Origin: Auxenochlorella pyrenoidosa
Lineage: Eukaryota; Chlorophyta; Trebouxiophyceae; Chlorellales; Chlorellaceae
Assembly: GCA_001430745.1 (NCBI GenBank)
Contig: KQ482076.1
Span: forward strand, 83,552-116,452
Direction: 5' to 3'
Length of the DNA: 32,901 bases
Shown: positions 1-11,548 of the stretch, in pieces
Layout of the letters: every line of letters starts with the position of its first letter
How positions within the stretch are numbered: the first letter of the stretch is position 1
Translations under genes and position numbers: made by a program
The notes under the pieces: model-generated
What the model saw: the letters and a program-made list of their open reading frames with translations, nothing else
The model's database searches: none
Told to the model about the DNA's origin: nothing

Positions 1-36
1 CTTGCAGCCTGCTGCCCAGCTGGTACCCCCCACCCN

Positions 37-45
37 CACACACAT

Positions 46-104
<59 letters not shown>
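37..104. repeat. CA dinucleotide microsatellite
   Basis: An almost pure (CA)n tract, interrupted once by TCGCG near 48-52, runs into the 3' splice site of the first visible OLA1 exon (AG at 108-109). It replaces a normal pyrimidine tract just before the acceptor. An ambiguous base (N) lies at position 36. Confidence 0.95.
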
Positions 105-105
<1 letters not shown>

Positions 106-109
106 GCAG

Positions 110-3100
110 GGCGCCGGCCTGGGCAACGCCTTCCTGTCCAACATCGCCGCTGTGGACGGCATCTTCCACGTGTGCCGCGCCTTTGACGACGCCGACGTGG
201 TGCACGTGGAGGACCGGGTGGACCCGGTGGAGGGTGGGTGGGTGGGACGTAGTACCGTGTGCTGCTGGAGTGTACTGCTGGGGTGTGCTGCTGGCGCGTG
301 CTGCATGGGTCAAGAGTCCCTCCGGGCGTGCCTGCCGCCCGTGTCGGTGCACGTTGAGGGCTGGGGTGGACGCCCTACAGGGCGGGTGCTGCTTCTCCGC
401 GGTGGGGTTGGCGGCGGGGCGGGGCGGGCTCCTCCAGCTTGCTGTAGGGTTGCTTGTTGCCCGACAGGGCGCAGCGTGGCCCCCTTTGGGGGTGGATGGG
501 GCAGCGCGCAGCCTCTCCCCTCTTCCTGCCTCTCTTCGTCCTGCCCCAGAGCCCTGCTGAGCGGCCCCCTGCCCCGCCTCCCCTCGCGCGACAGACCCGG
601 ACAGCCCTTACCTGCACCCCGCCCCCCCCGCAGACCTGGACATCATCCACTCGGAGCTGCGCGCCAAGGACGTGGAGTGGTGCCAGAAGATCATCGAGAA
701 CTTCAAGAAGATGCGGCAGGTGGGGCCCGCGGCCCCTGACCGACACTGCTTCACAGCGACCGATCGGTCTGCTTCGCAGCGCCGCAGCTGCACGGGTCGA
801 ATGCCCTGCACCGCAGATGTGGTGTTTGGGCCTGTGGCGGCCGCTGTTGCCGCATGCTGCTGCGTGCCGCACGCCGGCATCGAGACCTTTTTGCATGCCG
901 GGGTGTTGCGACCGTGCACGACCGCTGAGGCCCGTGCCTTGCCTGCCACCCGCCCTCTGCCTACGACCTCGTGTCACTCCCGCCCACTGTCCTGCTCTCC
1001 TGCTCTGCAGACAATGACCAAGGAGCAGAAGGATGAGCTGGCCAGCGCGGAGAAGACGCTTGCGTGGCTGCAGGCAAGCCGGGCCTGCGGGCGAGGCCAC
1101 GCCCGACGCGCTCGGCTGTCTCTAGCTGGCTGGCTGCCACCCATCCAAGGGGCAGGCTGGGGTCCTGCTGTCCAGGCGGGGTTTCGGTGTTCTGAGGGCG
1201 AGGGCAGCCTCCGCAGTGCAGTCTGGCGCGCAGCTGCTCTGCCCGCCGGGCACATTTCCTCGGCTGCCTGCCTGCCCTGGGCACTGCGGGTGGGCAGGGC
1301 AGACATGGGGCCGCTGGTCAGCCAACCTCGCAGGCAGTTCAGCACGGTACCCACACCGCCCTGGGCACTGCAGGAGGGCAAGGACATCCGGTTTGGCGAC
1401 TGGACGGCGGCAGACGTGGCGTGGCTCAACTCTGTGAACGTGAGGGGCCTTCCGGGGGCAGGGCACAGGACAGGCACTCAACCAGCGGGGCAGAGCAGAG
1501 CCAGGCGCACACCATTCAGCTCTTCATGCAGTCGTTTGCGGCTCCACAGGAGTCACCTTCCCTCTCCCTGCCTATACCAAGGCCTGGCCGACGGCATGCA
1601 CGCCCCCCCACCCCACGCCTCCCTCGCTGCCCCAGGAGCCGCCCCAGTTTCTCACTCATGCCCCCACCCCCGCACCCCCTAACCCCCCACCCCTGCCAAA
1701 CACACATACGCACACGCACACCAACCTCCAACCTCCTGCCGCCCATCCACCCCCACCCCCACCCCACCCCCCCCAGTTCCTCACCGCCAAGCCGGTGGTG
1801 TACCTTGTCAACCTGTCGGAGCGCGACTACCAGCGCAAGAAGAACAAGTGGCTGCCCAAGATCTTCGAGTGGGTCAAGGTGAGGCTGGGTCATACTTGTT
1901 TCCAGGTCGTTATAAATGAATTCCATGCCGCTGCTGCGCGCATGGGGCGAGGCGCACAAACGGTGCACAGAAACTTCGAGTGGGTCAAGGCCGGGCGCGC
2001 GGGCCGTTGCACAGGAATTTTGCGTGGGTCGAGGTCGGGCGCGCCAACGGTGCCACCCACCCCCACCCCAACTCATGCTTCCCGGGGCGCAGGACCACTT
2101 TTGCAACACCGCCATCCCCTCCTCTGCCACGGCAGACATCACCCAGATTAGCCAAAAGCGCCCTCTCCCATTCTTAATCATTCTCAACCACCCAAACATG
2201 CAGGACCACGGCGGCGACCCCATCATCCCCTTCTCGGGCGCCCTGGAGGCCAAGCTGCTGGACCTGCCCGAGGACGAGCGGGAGGTGTACTGCAAGGAGG
2301 TGGGCGGGTGGTACTGCGGGGGGATGGGATGAGTAGTGCAGGAGGTGAGTGGGCGGGCCCAGAGGAGGCGCGGGCGCGGGTGCGCAGCCGCTGTTTGCGT
2401 TGGAGGGTGGTCGCTGCGCCTCGCGACTCGCCCCGGCGATAGACTGCGGTTCTTTGTGGACTCAGGGGTGCACAGGGAGGACAGCTGCTGGTGTGTTCCA
2501 AGCCTGTGCTGGGAAGTTTTGCAACCCGGAGCGCGCCGCTGTGCCCCACCGGCGGCCATCTAGAGTCGTTCGCCTGCCCCCCCGCCATGGCAGCCGCGCA
2601 ACACTTAACGCCGCCTAGAGCAGATTGGGTAGCGCGCCAGCCCGCGCCCGGCTGCGTGCCTCGTGCACTGCTGGGCCGGCGCGGACTCCCAGACACTCAC
2701 GACGCTGCTCTCCATCCTCCTGACACTATTCCTGGCATCGTTTCCACCATAGACCCTTGTCATCTCTTCTGAGTTTTGACCACTTGCCGACTCTTGTGAG
2801 CGCTTGTGCTGATGCATTTTCACCCGTCCCTGCTGCGCCTGCGCCGCAGAACGAGACGCAGTCGGCGCTGGCAAAGATTGTGACCGCAGGCTTCAAGGCT
2901 GTGCGGCTCATCTATTACTTCACTGCGGGCGTGCAGGAGGTGGGCTGGCCTGTGGTCTTGCCCGCATGTGCTGCGCTGTCTCCAACCCCTCCTTTCCCCA
3001 AACCCTTGGTTGGGCCTCCCTCAGCTGGGGCTTCCAGGCGTTGGGCATCGCTTGCGCTGTTCAAGCCGCCCTGGGTCTGTGCTCTGCCTTCAGAGGCCGA

Positions 3101-4035
3101 CACGGGAGCCTGTCATTACGGCGAGCGTCAAACACTCAAGTCATGAACAATGTTTGGATTCCTTTTCTTGAGCACTTCAGGTCCTTTTCTGTTTTGATTC
3201 GCCCCCTGCAGGTGCGCTGCTGGCAGATCCGGGAGCACACCAAGGCGCCGCAGGCTGCGGGCGCCATCCACTCCGACTTTGAGCGCGGCTTCATCTGCGC
3301 CGAGGTGATGTCGTTTGAGGACATGAAGCAGCACGGCAGCGAGTCGGGTGAGCGGCGTCCAACATGGGCTTCATACTGTGCCGTGCCGCGCTGCGTCGTG
3401 CCGCGCCAAGCTGCGCCGTGCCCTGCTGCGCTGGGCTGGGCGGGGAGGACGGCGCAGCCCCGCCCGCCCCGCTCAGCTGCGGCGCTGCATGAGAGATTCT
3501 TTTCCCTTTCTGAGTGGGCAGACAGCAACGGGTCGTGCAACACTGGCTGTGCTCCGCCTGCCGGCTCCATTTGCATGCCCAGAAATACATCCCAGCCCTC
3601 CACATCTGCCCCCAAACCCACCGCCCCCCCCCCCCCCCACCCTGCAGCCGTCAAGGCGGCGGGCAAGTGGCGGCAAGAGGGCAAGATGTACGAGGTGCAG
3701 GACGGCGACATCATCCACTGGTGAGCGGGGGGGCTGCAAGGTGGCGACATCATCCACTGGTGGGCCCCCGGCGGGGGGGGGGGGGGGCGCGCAGAGTTTC
3801 CAGAGGGCGGCGTACCAGAGTTGCCAGTGCGCAGCGCCTTTCTGCCACGCGCCGCCGCCCCACAGCGGCTGTGTAATACGAGGCTCAAGAGGTCCTGTCG
3901 GCTGCATTGCGGAGATACGCTAGAGAGAGATGTGCCGCCCTCGTCTGGCTGCTTTTCCATGTGCAGTCCCCTGCTCTACCCCCAACCTGCTCACTCTGCA
4001 GGAAGTTCAACGTCACCGCTTCCGGCAAGAAGTGA
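110..4035 (+). CDS. OLA1: Obg-like ATPase 1 (YchF/OLA1), 5' partial
   Basis: OLA1 is a cytosolic P-loop ATPase of the Obg/YchF family that binds ribosomes and acts in stress and translation control. Ten exons are visible: 110-233, 634-719, 1011-1073, 1374-1439, 1777-1878, 2204-2299, 2850-2939, 3212-3347, 3648-3720 and 4002-4035. They encode 289 residues ending in a TGA at 4033. The first visible block ([10 protein letters not shown], then [10 protein letters not shown]) follows the P-loop, so the nucleotide-binding N-terminus of about 100 residues lies upstream of the window. [20 protein letters not shown] carries the NLSE form of the G4 motif, which in this family goes with ATP rather than GTP preference. 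The C-terminal TGS domain is clear ([18 protein letters not shown], then DGDIIHWKFNV). All exon phases close. The third visible intron (1074-1373) uses a GC donor (GCAAGC). The neighbour downstream is convergent and unrelated. Confidence 0.95.
1961..2043. repeat. Tandem pair copying an exon end inside an OLA1 intron
   Basis: 1961-2000 and 2005-2043 are diverged tandem copies of a unit of about 44 bases. The core (ACTTCGAGTGGGTCAAGG at 1973) repeats the last bases of the upstream exon (CTTCGAGTGGGTCAAGG at 1863-1879), donor position included. The first copy lies 111 bases past the real donor and in the same reading frame. Confidence 0.9.
3704..3762. repeat. Duplicated 5' splice site, OLA1 exon 9 end
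   Basis: The 20 bases GGCGACATCATCCACTGGTG, which span the end of exon 9 and the GT donor (3704-3723), recur exactly at 3743-3762 inside the intron, 39 bases downstream. A G homopolymer follows at about 3771-3787. Confidence 0.95.
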
Positions 4036-4657
4036 GGCGGCCATGCCGCTGGCAGACGGAGCGATGCTGCACAGCAAGCAGGGCTGCATGGCGTCGCAGC
4101 GGCCCTCGGCAGCTGCACACCCTGCGCGCTGCATCTGTCGCTCGCCCGCAGCTGCCTTGCTGCCGCCTGTGCTTCCGGCCCGCCGGCTGTCGCCTTAGCT
4201 TGTTTGTTTGTTTGCTCAATTTGCTTTCGTCTCCCAGCTGCCCCTTTCCCCAGCACTGCCATTTGCCATGCCTGGCCGCACGTTGCGGCCTGCTCTTCGC
4301 TCCACCCCTCCCTCTGCTCGACCGTTCTGCTGTGTCTCCTCTTGCGCTCCCTCCTGATTCAATCGAGTAAAAATCCATAACGCAGCTCTCTACAGCAAGG
4401 ACCGATCACGTCGGTGGCCTGGCAAGGGGAGCACTGAGAGGCGCTGTGCAACGCATCCAAGAATCTGATGCAACCCTCATTCCAATCAGCAGTTCAGTTC
4501 CTGCCATCGTTTTTTCCCTCACACTGCCTCACAGCTCAGCGGGCTGCCAGGCTGCAGCTCAGGGTGCAAGTGAATGCCCGGGCTGAGCGCCCCTTGCACA
4601 CTGCAACTGGGCCCGCTGTGCTGAGCGCCGCGGCCTGCACTGCATCTGGCGCCGCGC
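4036..4657. other. Convergent 3' region between OLA1 and the PhoD-like gene
   Basis: This stretch lies between two stop codons on opposite strands and should hold both 3' UTRs. I see no clear TGTAA signal on either strand and no coding block with recognisable similarity. The open frames here look like GC-rich noise. Confidence 0.6.
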
Positions 4658-7600
4658 CTAGGACAGTGCAGCGGCGCGCAGGCGGTGCTGTGCATGCTGC
4701 GCCTGCTGTCCCACGCTGCGCTGTGCCTGTGCCTGCTCCTGAGCCGGCATGCCCCGCGGCGCCAGCTCCACGCCACCTGTGGAGGTGTGCTGCGGCAGGG
4801 GCACGCCGAGCGGCGCGGCGCCCAGGGGCGTGCCCCCCGGTGACGTGGCGACCGCTGACATGGCGGCGCCGGGGTGGCGCGGCACCACGACGCGATACAC
4901 CTCGTCGGCAAAGCCGCGCCTGCGGCAGGGCGTGCACAGCATAATGCAACAGGACGTGAGTCTGCAGCTCAGTAGCGCTCTTTGATGGCAAGCCCTGATG
5001 AATGTTGACATCAAGGCCCTCCAGCCCTCCACCGTTGTGTGTCCAGGTAGGCTCCGGTGCGCCTGTGCGTGTGCGCTGAGCCCGGCCCTACCCGCGCTTC
5101 GTACCCTTCACCCCGCCTCGTTGCACCTACCTATGCTCGGCACCCTCCACCCTGCCCCGCCCCACCTGCGCTTAGCCGCCGTCAACCTGCCCCCTCCCCA
5201 CCTGCGCTCGGTACCAGTCGGCCCGCCCCACCCAACCTGCGCTTGGCATCCTCCACCCTGAGCTGGAACATCAGGCCGCCAAAGTTGGGGTCTTGCGGCA
5301 CCGTGGGCGGCGCAAAGGGCGGCGCGATGAGGCAGACGTCGCACCTGCGGGTGTGGTGTGGTGTGGTGGGGAGTGGCGGGTCAGGGGTCAGGGGGCGGCG
5401 GGATATGGCTTGGGCCAGGTGCAGACCGCACTTGCAAGAAAGGGGGAGCAGGGCAGAGGCTGCACTTGGCAAGGCAGAGGCTGTGCTGCGCCTTACCAGT
5501 TGCGCTGCGCGATGAGCTTGTCGGTGCGGGGGTGGCGGGGGTAGAAGGCGCGCACGAGCTTCTCGCGGGTGCGCCCATCCACATTGGCTGCGGGGGGTTG
5601 AGGGGCAGAAGGGATAGGATGAGGCTGTTCCTGGCAGGTAGGCACCACTTGGTACAGCTCGTGTGCTGGTGCGCAGCTTGCCTGCTGGCGCACTGCACTG
5701 CGGGCTCCGGCTCCCCGGTTCTGGGTGTTGTGTTATGCGGCGCAGAGCAGCAGCCGACAGTTGCAACGTCCCGGGGCGCGCCTTGCGGCAAGCACGATGA
5801 ATGCTCCCAGCCACGTGCTAAGCTCGGCACGCAGAGGCAGGCTCACATGCAAAGTTGGTCCTCATCAGCATTTTCACCACCGGGTGCGGCGGCGGCGCGT
5901 TCACAATGGCACTGCTGATGATCTGCAGTGCATGGTGCAATCTGTCAAGCAGCGTGTCCGGCAGGATCCAGGAATGCCTGCTGAGCGGAAGACCGTGTGC
6001 AATGCCTGGAAGACAGCACGGGCGCGCCTCAGCCGGCGGCCTGTGCAGGATGAACAGGTGTTGTGCGTTGGTGGCGGCCGCCGCTACCCCAGGATGGCTG
6101 TGGCGTAGCTGGAGGACACCAGCGCCCTGCACCGGGGCGTCTATGAGCTGCCTGGCTGGCGCACATGCAGATTTTACACCCTCACCTGGCACATGAACCG
6201 CGGGTCGTCGCTGCAGGGGGCAGGAGGGCGCGGGACAAAGGCAGGGTGGGAACATGAAAGTAGCAAGCAGTTTCGCCCTGCCTGGCATGCCGCCGCGCTG
6301 GCCCCACGCCGCGCGCTTCTGCATGCAATGTGCAGGCAGCGTGCATGCAGAGCGCGCATGCTGCTGCTGGGCACGGCGCCCTCACCCCACGTTCTTGATC
6401 TTGGGCCGGGAGTAGAAGCGGCCCACGCCGCCCACGTGAGCGTCGCCTGCACCGCATGCAATACATCACTGTCACAATTGCCAGGCTGCCTGGCTGAGGC
6501 ACGTTCCCAACCGGGGTGGCCTTTGCATGCTACTGCCCGTCCCCGCAGGGCTGCCCTGCCACAGGTTGAAGAACAGGTGCGGGGCGCCCGCCCGCCTGCC
6601 CTACCCGACAGGATTGAGACGCGCAGGCAGCGCTTTTGCGACCAGCCCTGCAGCATGCGGATGAACTGTAGCCGCTCCTCTGCGGGGGCGGGGCAGAGGC
6701 GCACTCAGGGGAACTGTTATAATCTGCTGTTCATTGCCCCGTGCTGGGTGCATGGCACTGCTGCTCTTGGGTCAAAGCCAACCGAACAAGGCACGCATGC
6801 GCAGCAGAAGGAAGGACCCTCCTGGATGGCTAGAGAGCTGTGTATTCACAGCCCGAGGGCTGCAGCATCCTGGCATGCCTGTGTGTGTGTTGGCCACCCA
6901 GCCATCAATCAAGTCGTCCAGAATCTGCATAGCATGTAAGACATCAAAGATAATGCATGCTGGGACGTAGCTGCCACCACGGCCAGGCTGGCATACAAGA
7001 CCAGGTGCAAGCACCCACATGGCTGCCCAGCCGCAGGAACCGCATGCACCGTGGGCAGTTCGAGTGGCCAGCCACTGGGAAGCTTGCCTCAGGCTGGTCA
7101 AACTTGTCCAAAAGACCTGCAGCAGTTGGCCCAGAGAGCGGTGTAGGGCAGCAGTGGGGGGCCTGGCACTCCAGAGCGGCCCGCACACGGGGGAGGTGAC
7201 AGCTCCGCCGGCCAGCCAGCCAGCCAGCGGGGGCTGGTCACCAGGAATCGCAGGCCAAAAGCTGCTTCGAAGGAATTCCCACGCGTGTTGGTCGCCGCCA
7301 GGCGCAACATGCGAGCGGAGGCTCCCGCCCTGCCCTGACCCGCCCCCGCCTGCTGGCCTGTGTTGCTTGCAAAGTGCAGGCAAGGACTCCCGCCCCCGCA
7401 GCCCCCCCGCTTGCTGGCCTGTGTTGCGCGCAGAGTGCCCGCAAGTTTCCCCCCGCCTGCCCCCCGTGCTGGCCTGTGTTGCGCGCCATCTTCTTGATGG
7501 CGGGCACGCGGCTGAACAGCTTGCCGCAGCAGCCCAGCAGCGTCTCGGCAGCGGGGATCTGAAACGGCGGCGGGGTCCAGGTCCACAAGAGGGTCTTGCC

Positions 7601-10600
7601 AGTAAATGCCAACGAGGTGGCTCAGCCAGGGCGTGCCAGGCGGAGAGGCCTATTTCTGCACCACCAGGCATGGGCGGCCCTTGAGCGGAGGCTTCCTCCA
7701 GGCCGTCCCACTTGCCTTTGGAAAGATGACGGGCACGCCTGATAGCGCCACCAGGTGCAGCGGCCCCGCCGGCAGCTCCTCCACAGCCTGGTTGAACAGC
7801 TCGTATGCTGCCTGCGAGGCTGGCAGGCAGCAGTGGGCTTGGCTGGGCCAGGCTGCATGCCCACAGGAGTCGTTGATGTGCAGCATGCTGCTCAGGTCAC
7901 AACAGTAGGATACCCTGCGGCAGCCCTCTAATGGCTGCCTCTGCCCGACCTGCCTGCGGCATGATGCGTCCCTTGCTGCGCTCGGAGCGCATGTCCATGC
8001 CCAACAGGACCACCTGCAGGCACAGAAAGGTGCTCCGGCTGGCATGAGAGCTGGTGGCGTACAGAGCACTCGCTCCTGGCATACACAGCAGGCTAGCTGT
8101 GCCCCCCGGCTTGCACACCAGGGCAAGCAATGTGCGCAGAGCAGCGGCAGCTCTGATTGCAGCCGCTGATTGCATGCTGCCCTAGCTGCCATTTGCGCGC
8201 CAACACGCGCGGGTGCGCAGCAGCTGCTGTCGAAGCGAGCCGCGGCAGGCGGGCAGCAGCTGCCAGGCTCACCTGCGGCCCCATCCAGCGCACAAAGTGG
8301 AACGCCCTGCGAGGCCGGGTGGGAAGGCGCAAAGGGGATGGGATGGCGCAGCTGCTCTCACAGGGCAGGCTCTATCGAGGCCTCGTTCCAAACGAGTCTG
8401 CAACTTAACGGCTTGAGTGCATCAGAGCAGCGCCATGCATACCTCGTCGGTCCCCCCCCCCTGAACGGTCCCATGTGGAACGGCTTCAAGCCAAGCCAAC
8501 CCCCCCCCCCACAGAAGGAACCCACGATCCGTCATTGGCGCCCAGGAACTCCCGGGCTGTTGCGTTGAAGCTGTCGGTTGTGTGGTGCTGGAACAGCAGG
8601 TAGAAGTGGCGGGCGATGCGGAACAGGCCCTGCTTGGGGGAGCGGGCGATGGGACACGGGCAGAGGCGGGTCAGGGACCGCGGTCACTGCAAGGGCTCTT
8701 GCAGCGAGCTGCTTGTGGTCTGTGGAATGTGGCAGGGTGCAAGCCTGGCCGCCTGGGCGGCTCCGGGTGCGTCTTTCTAGCTGCCCTCTCCCAGGCAGGT
8801 GGCCAGCTGCCTACAACGCGCACCAGCACTGCTGGGCAAGAGCAGTGCAGCTGCCTGCGCCTCTCACCAGTGCTGCCCGCTCGAAAGGAGCGCAGCAAGA
8901 TGCAAGAGGGCAGCAGGAACTGCAGAAGGAGTGCTGCAATGGCATCCCTCTGCTGCTGCTGCAGCAGCCCCACCTGGAAGACGGGGCTGTTCTGGATATC
9001 GCTGTCGTAGCTGCCGTACCCGTCCCAGATGTCGTGCTACAGGGGGGTTTGCGTCGGGGCAAGTTGTGTTGAGTGATAGAGTTATGACGGGAGCAGCAGC
9101 CACGGGCGAAGGCATGCAGCGGCCTGTGCCTTGAGGAGCGCGCGCTGCCACGGTCGAGAATGCCCGCGGAGGCGTGCAGCAGGCCAGCGCAGTGGGGCTT
9201 GGCCCGCAGGCAGGCAGGCAGGCAGCTGGCAGGACTGCATCAGTGGCGCTCACATCGTCCCACATGTTGACCTGAGGTCCAGGTGTCAGGTCATGAAGGC
9301 ACGTCGGCAAGAGGGGTAGGAGAGTCAGCCATGCGGCGAGCGCTAAGCTGCCACCTGCAGCCAGACCTTGCGCTGCCTCACACTGGCGGCGGTTTGCCCA
9401 GCGCATGCAGGCTTGCCGGCGTGCGCGCATGTGCATGCGCCAGTTGCGCAGTACCAGGCGCGCCTTGCCTGCGGTACCGACGCCAGCGCGACGTCGATGT
9501 CGGGCGCCGAGAAGCTGTCGATGTAGTTGCGCAGGTAGAACTCTGTGGCCTCTGCCTCCATGTCGGGGCTCCACTCGGCCTTGACCTTCCGGCTGCTGCA
9601 GGCTCACAGTTGGATGTGCAAAAGACAAGGTACTGCCGCTTTGCCGCCACCTCACTGGCACGGCAAGTGCGCAACGGTGCGCACGGCAGCAGCGCTGACG
9701 GCGCTGCACATGGGGCATCTCTCCAGGGAGTGGTGTGCGCTGCAAGGGTGGCTGTGTGGGCCTGTCTTGGGCAAGCAAGGGCAGAGAGCAGGGGCAGAGA
9801 GCAAGGGGACCCACTGGTCGGTGTCGGCGCCCCAGACGCGCAGGGCCGGCTGCTTCCACACCCCATCCGAATAGACCTGATCTCCTGCAGGCCGGGCAGG
9901 AGGGAAGGGCAGACAGGCGTACTGGGCCGCCGTGTTAAGTAAAGGTGCGCTGCAGGCGAGGAGGGGAGGCGGCCATGCCTGCCACGTGCAGATGGAATCC
10001 ACGGATGCACAGTGAGTGCCGCAAGTACTCATGGCACAGCCGCTTGGCTGACAGCACAGGAGCAGGGGCGCTCTGATGAGCTCTGGGGTGCACCCCCGAC
10101 GCTTCTGCCTGCCGCGCTGTGCACCAAGCACTCACGATGCCCCGGCAGCGGGCCCGTGCCCGCAAGCAGGGGCTCAAGCTCACCTCCGCCCACCATGCAG
10201 TGCAGCGGGAAGGTGCGGTGCAGCAGCAGCACGTCGCGCCAGAGGTAAGTGGGGTCTGCCCGCTCGGGGGCCTGCGGCGACACATCGGACGAGATGCCGT
10301 TGCAGCTGTAGTACCCTGCAGCGTGGGCGGCAGGAGTAGGATTTGCTGTCAGCACTTGGAACATGCGCTGGGGTGCCCGAAAAGCCCCCGGGGGGGGGTG
10401 GGGTGGGGGTGGGGTGGGGGGGGAAGGGGCACAGGCTGGGAGGGCTGCCTGGCGCCTCGCCCTCTGCCTCGCAACCAAGGCGGCTGCGAGGCAAAGCTGC
10501 TCCGTCCCTCACCCCAGTGCATCGGCTGGTCCAAAGCGGGCAGCCAGAAGGTGAACGCGGGTGTGGTGCCCTGCCCTGCAGGGCAGGCCAGGGTGGGGAG

Positions 10601-11548
10601 CAGGGCGTTAGCTTGAGGAGGGAGTGGCCCGGAGCAGCCGTGCACCAGACCGCTCGCTCGCGTCCCCTCCCAGGCTACCGTGTGACCATACACAAACTGC
10701 AGGGGTCCTCAGCTGCTGTCCGTCCTGTGAGCATGCTGGCTGCTTTAGCGAATCGGGCCCGCCCCCGCCCCGACTGCCTCGCCTGCCGTCACTCGGTAGT
10801 TCACGGGCCGCTGCCACTCCAGCAGGGCGAGCTGGATGTCAAACCGCCAGGCCGTCCACCCCAGGCTGCTGTCCAGGGGCTGTGCCTGCAGCTCCTGCCT
10901 GCCAGCGCCGCCGTGGCCCTGCCCCGCATCCTCCAGAACCAGCACTGGGGGCGGGCCAGCCGCGGCTGCAGCTGCTGCCGCTGCGCCAGACCCGGCAAGG
11001 GCGGCCTCACGCGTGGGCGGGTTGACTGCGCCTGTGGGCAGCCCTGAGCGTGCAGCGTCTGCCCCGCCAGGGACGGCTGCGCCGTCTGCGGTGGCAGCGG
11101 TCGGCGGCGGGGCGCCGGCGGCGGGCGCGGCGGGCAGGCGCGTGAGGCACAGCACGCTGCCCCGCCAGTGCCGGCTGCCGGGGCCTGTGCCGCCGCCAAA
11201 CCGGAGGAAGGGCCCCACAAAACGTGCGGGTCTCGGCGGCTGGGAAGGCTGGCACGTTGAGCGCCCGCTCCCTGGTGGTTGCCATGCCTGAGTGTGATTT
11301 GAGAAGCAGGCGAGGTTGCTCAGTGACGCCAGCACAGGCAGTGGGCAGTGAGCAGTGCTGTGGTGCAGTCCAAGGAGATCGGCGGGAAGCTGCCCTGGCG
11401 AAGCCAAGGTCCAGAGATGTAAAATGTCGGAAGAGGTTTGTGCCAAGGCAGCTGGCAGGGTGGTTTCCTGAGTGGTGCGACTGCCCCGGCGGCGCCTGCT
11501 GCCGCTGGCCAGCACTGCACTGGCAGTGCTGACTGGGCAGTGCATCAA
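4658..11548 (-). CDS. PhoD-like metallophosphatase (fungal/plant type), 21 exons
   Basis: Probable metal-dependent phosphatase with a PhoD-like domain, of the fungal/plant type; substrate unknown. Exons, 5' to 3': 11548?-10793, 10570-10513, 10315-10184, 9884-9815, 9595-9469, 9271-9254, 9036-8974, 8629-8526, 8306-8273, 8013-7954, 7811-7716, 7558-7474 (end uncertain), 7116-7088, 6924-6879, 6679-6605, 6446-6386, 6210-6186, 5922-5847, 5587-5497, 5344-5237 and 4919-4658. Exons 2-21 give 539 residues. Diagnostic blocks in order: RFVGPFLRF, FWLPALDQPMHWGYYSCNG, GGGGDQVYSDGVW (metal site), FYLRNYIDSFS, VNMWDDHDIWDGYGSYDSD (metal site), HFYLLFQHH, FHFVRWMGPQ, LLGMDMRSERS, GVPVIFPK, ILDDLIDGW, SGDAHVGGVGRFYS (metal site) and IISSAIVNAPPP. 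No signal peptide or membrane segment is evident. Phase closes throughout, with GC donors needed at 9468, 7953, 7715, 7087, 6878 and probably 7473. The start is unsettled: ATG 11548 is in frame, but ATG 11285 looks more natural and is one base out of frame. Confidence 0.87.
7351..7486. repeat. Three-copy 20-base repeat reaching into a PhoD-like exon end
   Basis: TGCTGGCCTGTGTTGC plus four bases recurs at 7351-7370, 7412-7431 and 7467-7486, spaced 61 and 55 bases apart with G/C-rich filler between. The last copy covers the end of exon 12 (minus strand), so the intron carries two further copies of the exon end. No GT donor occurs near this exon end. Confidence 0.92.
9254..9271 (-). other. 18-base micro-exon encoding VNMWDD
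   Basis: This is exon 6 of the PhoD-like gene. It is flanked by a CTCAG acceptor and a GTGAGC donor, is in phase 0 on both sides, and joins directly to CACGACATCTGG at 9036. Together they rebuild the conserved motif WDDHDIWDG. Without it the protein would lose a metal-binding aspartate. Support comes from phase and motif continuity. Confidence 0.85.

Noticed and set aside
1516..2559. 347-codon open frame on the minus strand
   Set aside because: It runs antisense through OLA1 exons and introns and has no recognisable motif.
6898..6924. 27-base micro-exon ILDDLIDGW using the GT donor at 6897
   Set aside because: Phase does not join to the next exon (6679). The GC donor at 6878 gives ILDDLIDGWVANTHT followed by EERLQ in correct phase and matches the family.
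7351..7486. Regularly spaced 20-base repeats resembling a CRISPR array
   Set aside because: There are only three copies, in an intron of an intron-rich eukaryotic gene, one copy overlaps an exon, and no cas genes are present.
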